This document shows, one piece after another, positions 1 through 12,400 of a DNA stretch of 49,533 nt. Within the stretch, counting starts at the first letter, position 1, and each line of letters starts with the position of its first letter. A model generated the notes under the pieces. That model was not told where the DNA came from, searched no databases, and saw only the letters and a list, made by a program, of their open reading frames with translations. This DNA comes from Microbotryomycetes sp. JL201 (taxonomy: Eukaryota; Basidiomycota; Microbotryomycetes): assembly GCA_033819885.1 (NCBI GenBank), contig JAQYUZ010000069.1, positions 1-49,533 on the forward strand. Reading direction: 5' to 3'. A program made the translations under genes and the position numbers.

Positions 1-280
1 CTTGCCGGGACGTTGGCAGGCATATATCGATGCATGGCATTCTTACGTTGCCTTTCGGACACCCGAAGGGCTGGATATATCGCCTGGCGCTCACTTTGCT
101 GCTCCATGATCTGGATCACTCAAGGATCTAGTGACGCCACCGAGCACACGCAAGACTCCGAAAAACGATGGGCTTTTTGTTTTAGTGGGTATACGACATA
201 CAATTCACTCGACCGCCGTCGGAGTCCCACACTGTTGAAGCCGAGGCATGTGAAGCTGAGGACTCTTCTTCGTCCGTAAT

Positions 281-351
281 GGATTTTTGTTCTTCCCCCG
301 TTCTATCCTGTAGATGACCAAGTAATCAATTGCAATGGATAGTTTGTTTAG

Positions 352-395
<44 letters not shown>

Positions 396-475
396 CCCCC
401 TTCAGCCAAAAGACAACCTGAGACGACCCTTGACGGCTCTGCAGAGCTGATGGGTATCAGACGGATATGACAGAT
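281..475 (+). repeat. Diverged direct repeat, copy 1
   Basis: The stretch 283-346 resembles 722-789: both begin with ATTTTTGTTCTTCCCC, continue with a CGTTCT..CCTGT/CTTGT..GATGA core and an AAT/AGTGCAATGG-like segment. Similarity seems to resume after the poly-A (CGGATATGACAG near 453 against CGGATACGACAG near 852). The poly-A run is present only in this copy. Extent is estimated by eye. Confidence 0.55.
352..390 (+). repeat. Poly-A tract, 39 A in a row
   Basis: An uninterrupted run of 39 adenines. It directly follows one copy of the diverged repeat (about 281-351). A tract this long next to a repeat copy could be the tail of an old retroposed sequence, or simple slippage. I see no reverse transcriptase and no clear target-site duplication. 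Confidence 0.9.
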
Positions 476-720
476 TCGTCTGTTCGCATTGTCGCAGGCT
501 CGACGGGCGCTCCGCTACCGAAGATGCTTGGATTCGAGACCAGAAGCGACAGTTCGGTCCAAAGGTCACGTAAAAAACTGGATGATGGGCGGAACACCGT
601 CCATTCCCGCGAGCAGGCTAACATTTCAGTTCAATTACAAACTTGATCTCTCCTTGCGCAATCTCGCGAAGTTCCTGGACCTTCAAAACAACAGTGTATA
701 ACAATCTTCTCAGTCCAGAG

Positions 721-875
721 TTGATTTTTGTTCTTCCCCGTTCTGCCTTGTGGATGATCTTGCGGTCAAGTGCGATGGTTTTTTCGGTTAGAGGAAAAAG
801 GCGAAAGACGGGCAGACTCCATTGCTAGCGCTCAGAAAGATATCATTTCCGCCCTAGCGAGTCGGATACGACAGG
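721..875 (+). repeat. Diverged direct repeat, copy 2
   Basis: Partner of the copy at about 281-475, some 440 bp away in the same orientation. It lacks the A39 insertion, having only a GAGGAAAAAGG stretch at the matching place. Neither copy has a convincing reading frame. Confidence 0.55.
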
Positions 876-1423
876 GCCCGAATGCCTGATCTCAAGCCAC
901 CAAGATTCGATGAAGGTGTCCTAGGCTCGCTCAAGCTCGTTCGACATGCAGTATCCGAGCCGAAGCGAAGAGCTCGTGGTTCGTCGATTCAGGGCGCTTG
1001 ATGCCCTGAATGGAATGCTTCGTTTGGTTTTGCGAACGCGAACGTTCATCAAGGGACCAGGGGGCCTCTACTCAGGTCATTTCATCTATTTTCACCTCTT
1101 CCAGTCAATAATATGAGACCGGACCCTGGACCACAGCGACTTATCGATATTTACCTGCTCGTCATGTCTAGATGGTCAGAAACCGCCGGGTAAGTAGGAG
1201 GAACGGGGAACGAACCCAAAGTCGAGGTTGCTCAGACGCATACAGATTCTATTCCTCCCATAGCCCAAGCTCAGCTGCGATCGTGGCCTTTCAAGGATGA
1301 CGAGCCCGCCTCCCTACGTTGAGGCTCGCAAGCGTCTGAAGTATGCTTCTATAACCTGCTCTTCGCTTCGTTCTCACAATTGGTACCGCCCAAAACGAAT
1401 ATTGCAACATCTGACAAACAATG

Positions 1424-3488
1424 TTACTCCTCTTTACGCCCCACAATGCCCAGTTGCCGCAAAGCGAAAACTGAAACGACGATGCTGACTCCGACGCAGG
1501 CAACGCAGCACCACACACCTACCCGATAACCAGCGAGTAACACAGGTGGGCTCTCAAGAGAAAGTCCAGGACTGTCATGGTGCTTCGAAAGATATTGCGC
1601 GCTGACTGCATTGGCCACACTTGAAATAACGGCTAATGACATGGACGTAGCAAGTCGCGTAGTCACATTGAAGAGGGCGCCTGCCAGAAACTATCTGCTC
1701 AGGCTTGACCCATTCTGAACAAAGGACGGCCTGCTCACCTGCTGTCGCCTGCTGAGACTTTGGCACAGAGCGAGAGATCTGAATCGTGCAAACCGGGAAA
1801 ATGATATCTGTCGCAGGTGCGAGAACCATGATGGGAAAGAGGTACTGCCAGTACGGGGCTGCTGTATCCATGCACGCCAGCAACACAGGCGAAATGACTG
1901 CTAGAACCATTGCACCGACGATGATAATTCGACCGGACAAGCGTGTCATCAGAAGCGCAGGCAGAAAGTTAAGGGCCGTGCCTGCTATGATCTGTGGGAA
2001 GGTGCTGTTGGCTGTCCTCGTCTTCCTGATCGCGCGAGCACATGCACTCACCATTGGCAGAAAGTACAGTGCGGTCTTGATGGGTGTGACCGACATGACC
2101 AGCTGAAGCCTATGAAAGGAGACTTAAAAGCAGAGCTGTGCAGTCACGCAAACCTCCTTACACGAGATTGACGTAATAAGTAGACGTGTTGAAAGCAGAC
2201 CAACTGAAGAACACGATGGCCAGAATGCTGGCTTCATGAATCAGACTGTGAGCACAATCTCGGATTCGGAGTCCGAGGCGACTCACAAACATGTGGCGCT
2301 TTCCAAACCGAAGGAGCCAGCAACGGTGGCGGCGGCGGTGTGCCTTTGATTCCGTCTTTCGCACGCTCGTAATGGTCGGTCAATCTCCGAGCCGCTACGC
2401 TCTCCCAATAAAAGAAAAGGACGAGGATCCCGATTGAGATGGGCACCAGTGGCGGCAAGAAGGGCGTGCGCCATCCTCGAGGTTCCGAGGAGGCGTCCCT
2501 GCATAAAGCTAGTGAGCTTTTCTCAGAGCATGATAGAGAGGTACACGCACGCCAGCGCAAACGTGAACAGGACGAGTCCCACGATTGATAGTATCGCGCC
2601 GATCCAGTCCACGCCCTTGTTGACAGGCGGCGGACCCGGCCGATTGGATCCGTCATCGGCCGCGAGATCAGTCAGCGGAATCAACGAGGGATCTTGAGCA
2701 ATGCTCGACGGTATGGCAAAAAGAGCCATGACTCCGAAAATGGCCCCAAGCCCGGACTGGATGTAGAAGGAGGCTCGCCACCCTGCTCTTGTGTCTGCCA
2801 TGACCGCCCCAACGATCAAACCCGCAATAAAACCAACAGGCTGGCCAGCACCGAGGCTTGCGAAAGCTGACAGCGAGCAGATCAGCTTCGATACTTGCAT
2901 AGAAGCAGTTTTTGAAGCTTGCCTCTGTTTTTGGCTGGACCGGCACTGAAGCTGTTCAGAGAAATCAGTCAGACGAGTATTGCGCAGCTCAAGCAGAATC
3001 AACTGACTACGAGCCCAGCACGCCAACTCCGGCAGGCGTGTTTGCAGCCGCCGCAATGCCGAGCAGCGCGCACAGCGCGGAGAAGCCAATTACGTTTGGT
3101 GCGAGCGCCACACCGATAGAGACGGCGAAATACATGGCTGTCCCGGCTAAGAACAGTATTTTGTGACCGTAGACATCTGCCAATTGGCCCGAAGGCAGCA
3201 GGAGAGATCCGAGCACGAGAGAGTACAGCGCCGGCGGCCATTGCAGCTGAGCTGGCGTGAAGCCCAATTCCTTCTGAATGGTTGGTAATGTTGATGTCAA
3301 TGCGCCGCTGAAAAAGCTCTGCGTTGGCAAGTCAAGAGTTGCACCACTCGGTCATCCGCCCATCGCCTGCTCACGTTCAGAAACGTCGTGCCGGCCACAG
3401 ACGCAGCTACAAGCAGGTCTTTGAGCTTGCTCGGAGGTGTGAAAAGTACTGCATCAGCCGTTGCTATTGAAGCCGGAGCGGATGCCAT
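1424..3488 (-). CDS. DHA2-type MFS drug/H+ antiporter
   Basis: Predicted plasma-membrane or vacuolar multidrug/H+ antiporter of the major facilitator superfamily. Nine exons (3488-3375, 3318-3008, 2951-2923, 2866-2551, 2498-2287, 2231-2164, 2102-2052, 1991-1739, 1680-1424) sum to 536 codons plus stop. Visible family features are AGTTFLNSFFSGALTSTLPT in the first membrane segment, GQLADVYGHK (motif A), ANTPAGVGVLG, FASLGAGQPVGFIAG with GWRASFYIQ, and WSAFNTSTYYVNL before the second half. The third intron (2922-2867) has a GC donor, which is needed to join KNR to AFASLGAG in frame. I start at the ATG giving MASAPASIATAD; an upstream in-frame ATG at 3587 is possible. The gene looks intact. The substrate is unknown: the class is clear, the cargo is not. 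Confidence 0.85.
2867..2922 (-). other. GC-AG intron in the antiporter gene
   Basis: A 56-nt intron reading GCAAGC at the 5' end and CTGTCAG at the 3' end on the minus strand. Splicing it joins AAA AAC AGA G to CT TTC GCA, giving KNRAFASLGAGQ, which is the conserved order in DHA2 transporters. No GT donor nearby keeps the frame. Confidence 0.75.
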
Positions 3489-3623
3489 CGGGCGAAGGGA
3501 CCGCGCGCTCGGGCCTCGACACCTGCTGACTGAAAATGTCGTGCCATGATTCGAGCGCTCGAAGCTGAGATGTGCCAATGTGTACAACAGCCACCAAAGA
3601 AAAGAAGCTCTCGATGCGGACTT

Positions 3624-5041
3624 CTACAAACGATAGGCTGCTACAGCAGCATCTATTCTGGGACGCAAGAGCTTCTGAACCCATCCTCCAGGCGGGAATG
3701 TTCTCGCCCACTGATTATGTAAGTGAACGGCAAATACTTGCCGCAGCTTGTGGTCAAGCGCCTCCATACGGCCTGCGCCCCAATTCGATTTCGGCAGCTC
3801 AAAAGGATCCGGCAAACGATTGTCGAGGCGACACGACCGGCCATCTGTAAAGCAGTAGGGAAGGATACTGAACGGCTTGATTCCTGCTGCTACGATTCGT
3901 CGCCATGCTCGATGATACAGACGAGAACCCCAGTCAACTGTTCCTGGCTTTGGCGTTTCGCCGTGAGCCATACCGTGCAGCATCTCGCAGACGAAAGGCG
4001 AGTTTATGAAGAAATGCATCATGGCACCGTTGAGCGGCTGATAGACTTTGTCTGGCAAGGTGACAAGACTGTGAGTGCGCATTGACCTACGGAGACGCAA
4101 CTGCGATTTACCGTAGCAATCCCACTGTGTCACCCATTCGCTCTCAAGAAGGGGAAGCATGCTGCGACCCGTCAAGATTGTGTCCATGTCTACCCAGACA
4201 CCCCCAAATGTCCACACGACAAGCAGACGGACGAGATCTCCATCCAACCAGGCTTTGTCGTCGACCATCTGCAGCATCGAGTGCCCTTCCATTGCTGTTC
4301 CCTTCGCCAGTTCGGCCTTGTTCACTTGTTTGATTGCGAATCTTTCTCCATATCTCTCCTTGATCGGCTGCAGCTTGGCAGACTGTCTGTGTAGTGTGGC
4401 CTCTGATGCGTCGTTCGTCCACAATACGGCCGACGTCCTGGCCGGGTCCTGCATCGCCAATATTGAATCCAGCAACATGACTTGTCGATCTCCAATGGGC
4501 AACAGGTCCATGCGCCAGTACAGGTGAAAGACGGTTCGCTCTGGAACCTGCATGCCCGGCAGCAACTGATCTGGGACCGTCGAGGCAAAGTTGAAGCAGT
4601 CGTCTCCCAGTGTCATGCCTAGGCCAGCGTGTAGCTGCACGTGCTTTGGAACGTCTCTCAGCTCGACCGGGTACAGCGTAGAAGCGATGGTCCTCGGATT
4701 GAAACATTGAGACGTCAACGCGTCCACGGGAGTAATCTTTCGTGCAATCCAGCCTCTTGAGTACGTCTGTATCTCGATGTGCACTTCGTGTCGACGCCAG
4801 AAGACAAAAAACTGCGCATCCAATGTCGGTTCACCTACCAGGACCGACGAGCCGAGCATCAACTCACAAAAAGTGCTACAACAGCTGCAACAATGCACAA
4901 CAGCCGTCTCCACGACGGCTTGCGCTGTGTGAGTTTGCGCTTGCGCCGCTTGTCGTCATTGAACCCCGGCAGGCGCTCGTTCTGATCCTGCAAATTTAGC
5001 TTGGATGCCCACGGTGTCCATGTCGTCCCATTTCGGAGCAT
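3624..5041 (-). CDS. Type II membrane glycosyltransferase with DXD motif
   Basis: Golgi-type glycosyltransferase resembling the Gly_transf_sug/Caps_synth (GT32-like) group. Two exons, 5041-4868 and 4811-3624, separated by a 56-nt GTGAGT..GCGCAG intron, give 453 aa. The short N-terminal tail carries KRRKRK and is followed by a single membrane anchor (RRLLCIVAAVVALF near residues 44-58). Downstream are VLWTNDASEATLHRQS and VVWTFGGVWVDMDTIL, in which GGVWVDMD is the nucleotide-sugar and metal binding DXD region. The late NGAMMHFF and HLHNQWAR segments fit the same fold. A longer frame running into the intron exists, but its first residues are intronic. The sugar and acceptor are unknown; a role in glycoprotein or cell-wall glycan synthesis is inferred. 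Confidence 0.8.
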
Positions 5042-5158
5042 CCGATGCCGTCGGTGCCGGCCAGAGTTGGAACTTTCACGAAAGACTGCCGAGAAGGAAA
5101 GCCGCACCAAGGCCAAGAACAGGATGCAAATAGGATGCATGAAATTGCAAATATGGCT

Positions 5159-6378
5159 CTATTGCTGCGCCAACACTTGAAGTGAACCTAAGCTGTCTAT
5201 TACATAAGTGGGTTGCGCCACAGCGTCGGCTTTCTCGTAGTCAGCCTTTGTATTAATGCCTGCGAGCGCTAGTGGTTAATCACGTTCACAGAAAGCTGCA
5301 ATGTGGTCCTCACCAGTCAGAACCATCATCGTGTCAATGCCACCGTTATTGCCAAAAAGGATGTCGGTATTTAGCCGGTCCCCGACCATAAGACTGCGCT
5401 TCTTGTCGATGTTGTGCCTATGAGTCCTTTGGGTCAGTATTGTGTAGACGTAGAAGGCAACACCGTCTATTTCGTACGTCTCGACGATACTGTCTAGCAT
5501 GGCCTTCTCTGGCTTGCCCACCGTAATGGGTTCTCGCCCGAGAGCGTAGATCAGAGGTGCCGTAGTTGCTCCACCGCCTGCAGAGTCTTTGTCAAAAAGT
5601 GGACTGGCAATGCGCTGAGCATGCAACTCACCAGGGTACACGCTGCCGTGCGTCGGGAACGTTGAATCCAAGTTGGTGGCGACAAACAGACAAGGTTCAC
5701 CCGGTCTGACTTCGTTTTCCCGCAAGTACTTGAACGCTCGAGCAATTTTTTTATAGTTGAAATGCATGTCGAGCCCGCACAAGACCGCACCAATGTCTGG
5801 ATTGGCTGTGATTGACGAAAAGTCCATCAAGTTGACAAAGACATTATCCTCGGGTGACTGCAGGTCGCAGCATCAGCATGCTGTCATTGTCTGGACTTTA
5901 CTAGTTCGACCGACAGTTCCTCCACAGTGCTTGATGCCAAACAAATCCAGCTCGTCTTCGATACCTTTTTCGCCGACGACGTAGACCTTCTTGTCGTCCG
6001 GAAAGTTCAATACCTTTTTCAGATATGCCGCGGAGGCCCAAGCTGACGAAAAGATCTCGTCCTGACAATCAAGACGGCTGTCAGAACCCCTCACAAGTTG
6101 ACCGAGCCTTGAGGGACAAACGAGCGACCACTAACAACTTGGCATTCGATGCCCATCTTGTCAAACTTGGCCTTGTTGCTTTCTCGGCTCTTTGTGGCAT
6201 TGTTTGTCACAAAGAACAAGCGTTTGCCGGCGCTTCGTAGGTACTGAAGCGCCTCGGGCGCGCCTGGAATGACATGGTCGCCTTCCCACACGACGCCGTC
6301 GAGATCAAACAGAAAGTTATCGTATTGGTCCAGCAGTTGACGATAATCGTCAACGGACGACAACTCGAGCGGCGACAT
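5159..6378 (-). CDS. PHO13: Pho13-type 4-nitrophenylphosphatase / phosphoglycolate phosphatase (HAD)
   Basis: HAD-superfamily phosphatase of the Pho13/PGP family, a cytosolic enzyme that removes side-product phosphates such as 2-phosphoglycolate. Five exons (6378-6136, 6061-5915, 5857-5478, 5417-5314, 5259-5159) give 324 aa, close to the family length. Motif I is FLFDLDGVVWEGD (nucleophile D25, acid D27), motif II FFVTNNATKSR, motif III lysine in GKPEKAML, motif IV MVGDRLNTDILFG. The cap carries CGLDMHFNYKKI and ATNLDSTFPT. The last exon matters: without splicing the frame ends soon after MMVLTG, while the 54-nt intron 5313-5260 leads to a tail with YVIDSLGSLQ, the usual family ending. It ends 118 bp upstream of the glycosyltransferase start on the same strand. 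It looks intact. Confidence 0.92.
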
Positions 6379-6455
6379 GACGGTGAACGGAGTTCAAGAT
6401 TACGAAACAGTCTTGGAGGCTATATGATTCTATGAAAGTAACCGTCTGTACAGAA

Positions 6456-8635
6456 TTAAGATTGGTCTTGTCGCAGCATCTTCAGCGCGCGTTCCTTTTC
6501 CTTGCGCAAGCGATTGGCCTTTTTGATGCCAAAGCTCGTCGAGAACACTTCGCGCGTCTCCTCGAGTGACAATCCGGCCGTCTCGGGATACAAGAACCAG
6601 CAGAAGATCGACCCAAGCGCGCACAATCCAGCGTACAAGCCAAAAGCGCCGGCGGCCGTGATACGGTCAATCAACGACAAGAACGTCGAACCAATTATGA
6701 GGTTGCCACCCCAGTTGCAAGACGTCGAAATTGATGTGCCCATGCCGCGCACGCTCATCTCGAACAGCTCGCCTTGCTGCCACTGATGATGCGAACGAAC
6801 GTGAGTAAATGAGGGATGGACGAAGGGAGCGAAAACTGACGGGAATGTTACCAATTCCGGTGGCATAGCAGGCGACATAGAGCAGCATCGCCGTCAACAC
6901 AACCGGTGCGAAAGTCTTGTCAAGTCCAGCACCATTCTCCGGCAATACTCCGTCCGTATTGAGCGTCAAGAAATGGAATGCGACAGCGGCGAGGATGAGC
7001 GCCGCCGACATGCCCGGAATTGTGCTGCACGCGATGCGACGGCGACCAGCCTTATCGATAATGACGAGAGCGACTAACGTGAATACAAAGCTGCGGACAC
7101 GAATAAGTACTCTGGGCGCATCATCCAGTCAAAAGCGGATACCGACTTTGTGATTGAAATGACCAAGCCGATGACGAGCGAATTCTCGAATCCAACACTC
7201 TTGAACAGGGTCGGAGCGTAATACATCAAAGTATTGAACCTGCTCAAAGGCTCCATCAGACGAGCGCTTCTGAGAGTTCTAAAAGGGGAACGCACCCGCA
7301 GAGCTGCTGGATACCTTGCAGGCCGCACGCGATGATCAAACCCCGCAAATTCGCAGGATCAAAATGCAGCCGCTTCCAGGTCTGGACGAAGTTGCCGTCG
7401 TTGGCTCGCTTGACGCTCGATCCAATAACCTGCGCCTTGAGGGAGATTTGCTCATCGGTGGCGAAGGGATAAATCTTGCGTAAAATGGCTTCGGCATCGC
7501 GTGTGCGCTCCCGCGAGAGAAGGTAGCGGGGTGTTTCGGGCAAGAGATGCATGAGGCACAGCTGGAAAATGGGAGGCGCGGCTCCAAGTCCAACCATGTA
7601 TCGCCATCCATGCGGGACATTTTGAAAGGCCTACGGCGAAAGGATGCTGTCAGAGAGTGCAAATTTGGCCCGAGAAGCGAAGCGTACAATGTTGAGAATG
7701 TATGCGAGAACTTGACCAAAAGTGATTGCAACGACGTTCAAGGTGACAAGGCGGCCGCGAATGACAGTTGGTGCCAGTTCACCGATGTACAAACTGTGAT
7801 GTGGAGACTGAGCCAGAAATAACGCGAAGTCTGCAAGTGACGCACGGCACAATAAGAGCCGCCAGACCAACAGCGAGACCGAGAATGAGACGCCCGACAG
7901 CAACGATCCAATATGCGTTGCCGCCGAAAGCGACTGCCTGCAAGACTAGAAATGGCACTGCTTAATGCGCGAATTGCACGACAAGGAGCATCCTGCTTAC
8001 CTGCGCCGACGATAAATATGATGTCCGCCAAAGCAATGACGATTTTCCGGCCGAAAGCGTCAGCCTGCGGAGAAGAGTCTCAGCACGTACGTATGGCGAC
8101 TAGACTTGTGAAATACAGACAATGATTCCAGCGCCGAAACCACCGAACAAGGCTCCAAGAGTTGTAGCGGATGTCAAGATCTGCGTGAACGAGTCTGAGT
8201 GTGTGCGTGAGGACATTCATGGTGATCAAGAGGGCTCGCACCTCTTTTTGCGAGCTTGTGAGAGGATTGCGGCTCAGGTCAGCCGTAATATCTCGATGGA
8301 CAAGTGCGCCACCAATGACACCGGTCTGGGGGGTTATTAACATTTATCAGAAGGCAAATTCAAACATGATCGGCTGCTCAGGGACTCACGTCGTAACCGA
8401 ACAAGATGCCACCGGTCGCTGCTGCCGCGACGAGGAACCAGACAAAGGCAGTCGTGCGCTCCTCGCCTTCGGCGCGGACGATGGCTTCATCTACATCGTC
8501 AGAGAGGTCGACATGTTTGATCCAAGGAGAATTTGCGGCCAAGGTCGAATCAAGTTGGTTGTTGATTGGCTTTGACGTGGTCTCTTGCAGCGTCGATGTC
8601 GATGACTGCGCCACAGACGAGGAGGCACGGGGCAT
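6456..8635 (-). CDS. ITR-type myo-inositol / sugar H+ symporter
   Basis: Sugar-porter family MFS transporter most like fungal myo-inositol transporters. The N-terminal cytosolic tail leads to FLVAAAATGGILFGYD, continued after an intron as TGVIGGALVH. Other marks are FGRKIVIALADIIFIVGA, VGRLILGLAVGL, PLYIGELAPTVIRGRLVTLN, PETPRYLLSRER, GLQGIQQLCGFNTLMYYAP, IDKAGRRRIA, the IPWQQGELFEMSVRGMGTS segment typical of ITR proteins, and YPETAGLSLEETREVF near the end. About nine short introns interrupt it and every junction I tested keeps frame, so the gene appears whole (roughly 580 aa). The start is the ATG giving MPRASSSVAQSS. Its 5' side faces the phosphodiesterase gene. Inositol as substrate is inferred from family likeness only. 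Confidence 0.88.
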
Positions 8636-9487
8636 GCTGGTGATATGTGCAATTTTTTTAGGGAGCGAACAGTCGAGTCGAGCTCAATCTAAGACGAGCG
8701 CCTGCCTATACCGGGGGCCGAAGTCTTGCGACACCTGCACACGCGGGTGATTGTTAGCGCCTTCGCAGCGGCATCGGGCGGCTCGAGGTCTGGCCTGACT
8801 TGCCCTCGGTGGCCTAACATGGAAATGAACATGTCAGCGATATGATCGAGATGAGGCTGCTGCCGCCGCTTACGATTATGCGACGAGCTACAGACGCGTA
8901 CAGCGCGCACAACACGGACAGGTCAGCGCGAACGACTGCAGGCCGACAGCCTCGGTAGTCGCACCTGAGCTGGTTGCCGAACAGTTTGAAAAACAATGAG
9001 GCGGACGTGCAGCAACTTCTGACGTGCTGCCGTGCGCTGAGTCTCCTGTGGTGACGTTTAAAGTGCGGTGCGAACGCGCGAAGGCGACGGCCTCCGGTCC
9101 GATTTAGGAGTCGCGTCAGCTCTTGGCCGAGGAGGGCTCCTCCATGCCACGTGTTAAATGTCAACGCCAATTGATTGAGTGGCTCTTTGTGTCCCTGTCG
9201 CCGTATCTGTGCCAAAGTGCGACCCCGCAGCCGCCCGGACTGACAGGCCGCGCCAGCTAGCTCGGAGCGGATTGACGTGCATACAATGGGTATCCGACGT
9301 ATATTGACGTTTGTCTGACGAATCAGGGCACAGAGGCACGTTTCGTTGTTCCCCTTTTTTTTCGGGTTGAGTTTGGGTTGATCCGCAGTTCCCCTCGTGG
9401 CGGAGGCTTGAAGGCCCACCTCGCACGCTCGCCCGTCGTCCACACGCGCGAGTTCACTCGAATCGTGTGCTGGTGCGGCCGATCAAC
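8636..9487. promoter_or_regulatory. Shared intergenic region between divergent transporter and phosphodiesterase genes
   Basis: About 850 bp between two start codons pointing away from each other, so it should hold both promoters and both 5' UTRs. There is a T-rich patch (CCCCTTTTTTTTCGGG near 9350). I do not recognise a defined factor site, and the short frames here do not look like genes. Confidence 0.5.
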
Positions 9488-12400
9488 ATGTTTACGAACC
9501 CATTCGCGCCGAATGGGCCGCCTGTGTTGCCGACAACGGTACTGCATCCAGTAGCGCCAAACTCGACCTTCCCCGTCTCGCAATCGCTCCGACGCACATC
9601 GCTCGTACGCGCCACTACGCCCTCGTCGTCTACCGGAGACTTGACTGTGCTCACTGGCGCCGGTAGCGCGCGTCCGGGCTCGCCTGCGTCGTCGCCGACG
9701 TCCGGGTCCGGAGGTGGCTCGACGGCGCACGGACCCGGCCCTTTACAGGCCCCGTTCGCCAAGCGGCCAGCGTCGCCACAATCAGCAACACACCACACAC
9801 GGAGCCCGACATCGTCTCCCGTATCTGGGCGCAGGCCGAGCGGGCACACGTTCACAGAGTCCGCGGGCGCGCATTCGCCCAGAGCCGCCGCCCGCCCACG
9901 CTCAATGTCCTCCGATAGGATCTCGGATCACTCTCGCAGAGGGTCCTTGCAGGCGAATCAAACCGGAACGTCCTCTCCACTGCGCTCCCCGGCCGCGTCA
10001 ACGGCACTCGCGCCGCCATTCTTCTCGAGTTTGATCAACCCCGCTGCCGCTTCCTCCTCAAGCAGTCTGCTCAATGCGCACGTGCCAGATTTCCCCCGCC
10101 GAAGGAGCGTAGACGTAGGAGTGCTCGGCATGAGCAACCACCGCTTGAACGGCATCAACCCGCTCAGCAAGCGAGTCAAGGAAGCCATTGGTCCGGATGC
10201 TGGCGACAAAGAGACAGGCGTCGTCGGCGCGAAAGGAGCCAAGGACAGATTGTAAGCATGCTTCTCGAACCAGAGCTTCAGGCAAACTGACGTCTCGCGC
10301 CGATCAGACTCGGACGCCACCTCGCTTCGCTTTTGGCTCACTCACTTTCGCTGTGCGCCACCGACGAGTCTCAGCCAGAGCAGGTCGCTCACGAGCCACT
10401 GGCAGCCATACCGGGCTCACCAGTCTCGTCTGCTGTTCCGTCTCGTAACACCTCACTGTCGACAGAGTCGGCCGCATTCAGCCTTTCCGGATCGCTCGCG
10501 TCTCAATCTCCTCCTGACGTAGAGGCCGCGCCGCCTCTCCCATCGACCAGACTACCAACAGCAGCTCCAGCTTTTCCCATCTTGTCAGAAGCCAAGCGAT
10601 CCAAGATGATTGGTATCCTACAGTCCTGGTCGTTTAATGCTATGGCGTTTTCGTCCGACGACCTCTTGTCGGCGGTCGGCATCATTTTTGAAGGTGTCCG
10701 CAACATGGACGGTGTCGATTTCGACCTGGGTGAGCATGCATGCTCCTGCAAGAGCGCTCGTTTGGTTGATGCACCGTTTGCTGACGATTTGATATTGCAG
10801 CACAATTCAAGGGACTGCTTCTGTCTCTGAGATCGGCCTATCACGCCCGCAACGGCTATCACAATTTTGCGCACGCTGCAGACGTGACGCAAGCATGCTA
10901 TTCTTTTTTAGTCAGGATGGGACTGGCACCACCTTTGTATCTGCTGTGCGAAGACGACTACGATCCAAACATGGGCGAGGGACGCCGCAAGTGGCGCCGC
11001 AACAGGGCAGTTGACCAAGGTGGCATGGGCGAGTTGCTGAGACCAATGGATGTGTTTGCGCTCATGGTGGCCGCCATTGGTCACGACGTGGGCCATCCCG
11101 GCTTGAGCAACGCGTACTTGGTGGGTTGGCCGGCCAACGTTGAACACACATCACGCTTACTACTCGTTCACCAGGTCAACGCAAAAGCTCCCGTCGCCCA
11201 AGTCTACAACGACCGCTCCGTGCTCGAGAACTTTCACACGGTGACCCTGATTCACATGCTGCGCAAGCACCGCTTCGACCACCTGCTCGGAGGCGACTTT
11301 GGCCACCTTGGGGACCAAGCTACTTCCTTCCGCAAAATTCTGGAGGCGTCAATTTTGGCTACAGACATGAGCCAACATTTTGCTTTTGTCACGGATTTGA
11401 CCGAGCTCGGACGACGAATGATGGAACGTCGGGGACCCGCGAACCCAGAATCCCTTGAAGCAGACAGGCTCTTGCTGTGCTCAGGTCTGATGAAGTGCGC
11501 CGATATTAGCAATCCTGTGCGTGCTTTGCTGTGACGCCGATTACCTGTGACTGAGATGTGCTGCGTTCATTCACAGACCCGACCGCACCGGATCTCAAGA
11601 GCTTGGTCCACGGCCCTACTCCAAGAGTGGACCATGCAAGCCTCAATCGAAGCCCATTTCAACCTTCCCATCTCTGTCATGTCAATCGATCCCTCAGACA
11701 CGAAAGCCCAAGCTAAAAGTCAGATCGGCTTCATTGACCTGTTTGCCAAGCCGCTCTTTGCGGCAATGGCCACTGTAGTCGATGGTGAGCTGGGCTTGCT
11801 GCTAGCGTCACATGCATGCCTAACGTCGTTTGTGCAGAAATGGCTGATTTCGTCGACAAGCTCCGCGATGGGCGTATCGCTTGGGAAGCGATTTCGCTCC
11901 AAACCGACGAGGCTTTTTCTCAGCCGATACCAACCACCTGGAAGCTTTCTCCAGCCCCTAGTGGTCGTGTGCCGCTGGCTGACCAATCGACCAGCGAGCC
12001 CGAGGAAGGCACACCTCGGCCTGACGCTTATGACGATCCTGCGCAGCCGTTTGGCGCAGACAGGCAGGCGCCATCTTTGCCACGGCAGAGAACGCTACCA
12101 CGTCCAGTGACAATGTCTTCGCGCCCGTCCCATCGTCGTCACGGCCGAACGAATTCCGGCGGCTCCAGTTCGTCGATCAACGCGTCGCCGCTGTCTCCAG
12201 CTTTCTCGGCCTCGGCTTCGTCTGTCACGACCGGAGCCACGTCTTCGTTCTCCGCCATGCAATTATCGTATGGGGCTGATGTTCTGCCAGGGGTGTCGCC
12301 ACGGTCCGGGTCTACGTACGAGTCACTGCTGCCCATGGCCCTGCAAAAGTCGAGTTGCGGCGGCCTGTGTCAGACGGCCACTGCCATGTGCTCTGTGTGC

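Larger units (their letters stand above)
1..1423. other. Leading region without a supported gene
   Basis: No reading frame here is long or recognisable, and I could not assemble exons of a known family on either strand. It holds an A39 tract at 352-390, a diverged direct repeat (about 281-475 and 721-875), and a short perfect inverted repeat at 987-995/1003-1011. It lies beyond the 3' end of the minus-strand antiporter gene, so its right edge should hold that gene's 3' UTR. It may be decayed sequence, but I see nothing that names a source. Confidence 0.5.

Noticed and set aside
1424-8635. Secondary-metabolite cluster (drug exporter, glycosyltransferase, transporter)
   Set aside because: There is no synthase, tailoring oxidase or pathway regulator nearby, and the Pho13 and inositol-transporter genes are housekeeping types.
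8814-9443. 209-codon minus-strand frame in the shared promoter region
   Set aside because: Composition is random-looking, it lies between two divergent genes, and no family features are visible.
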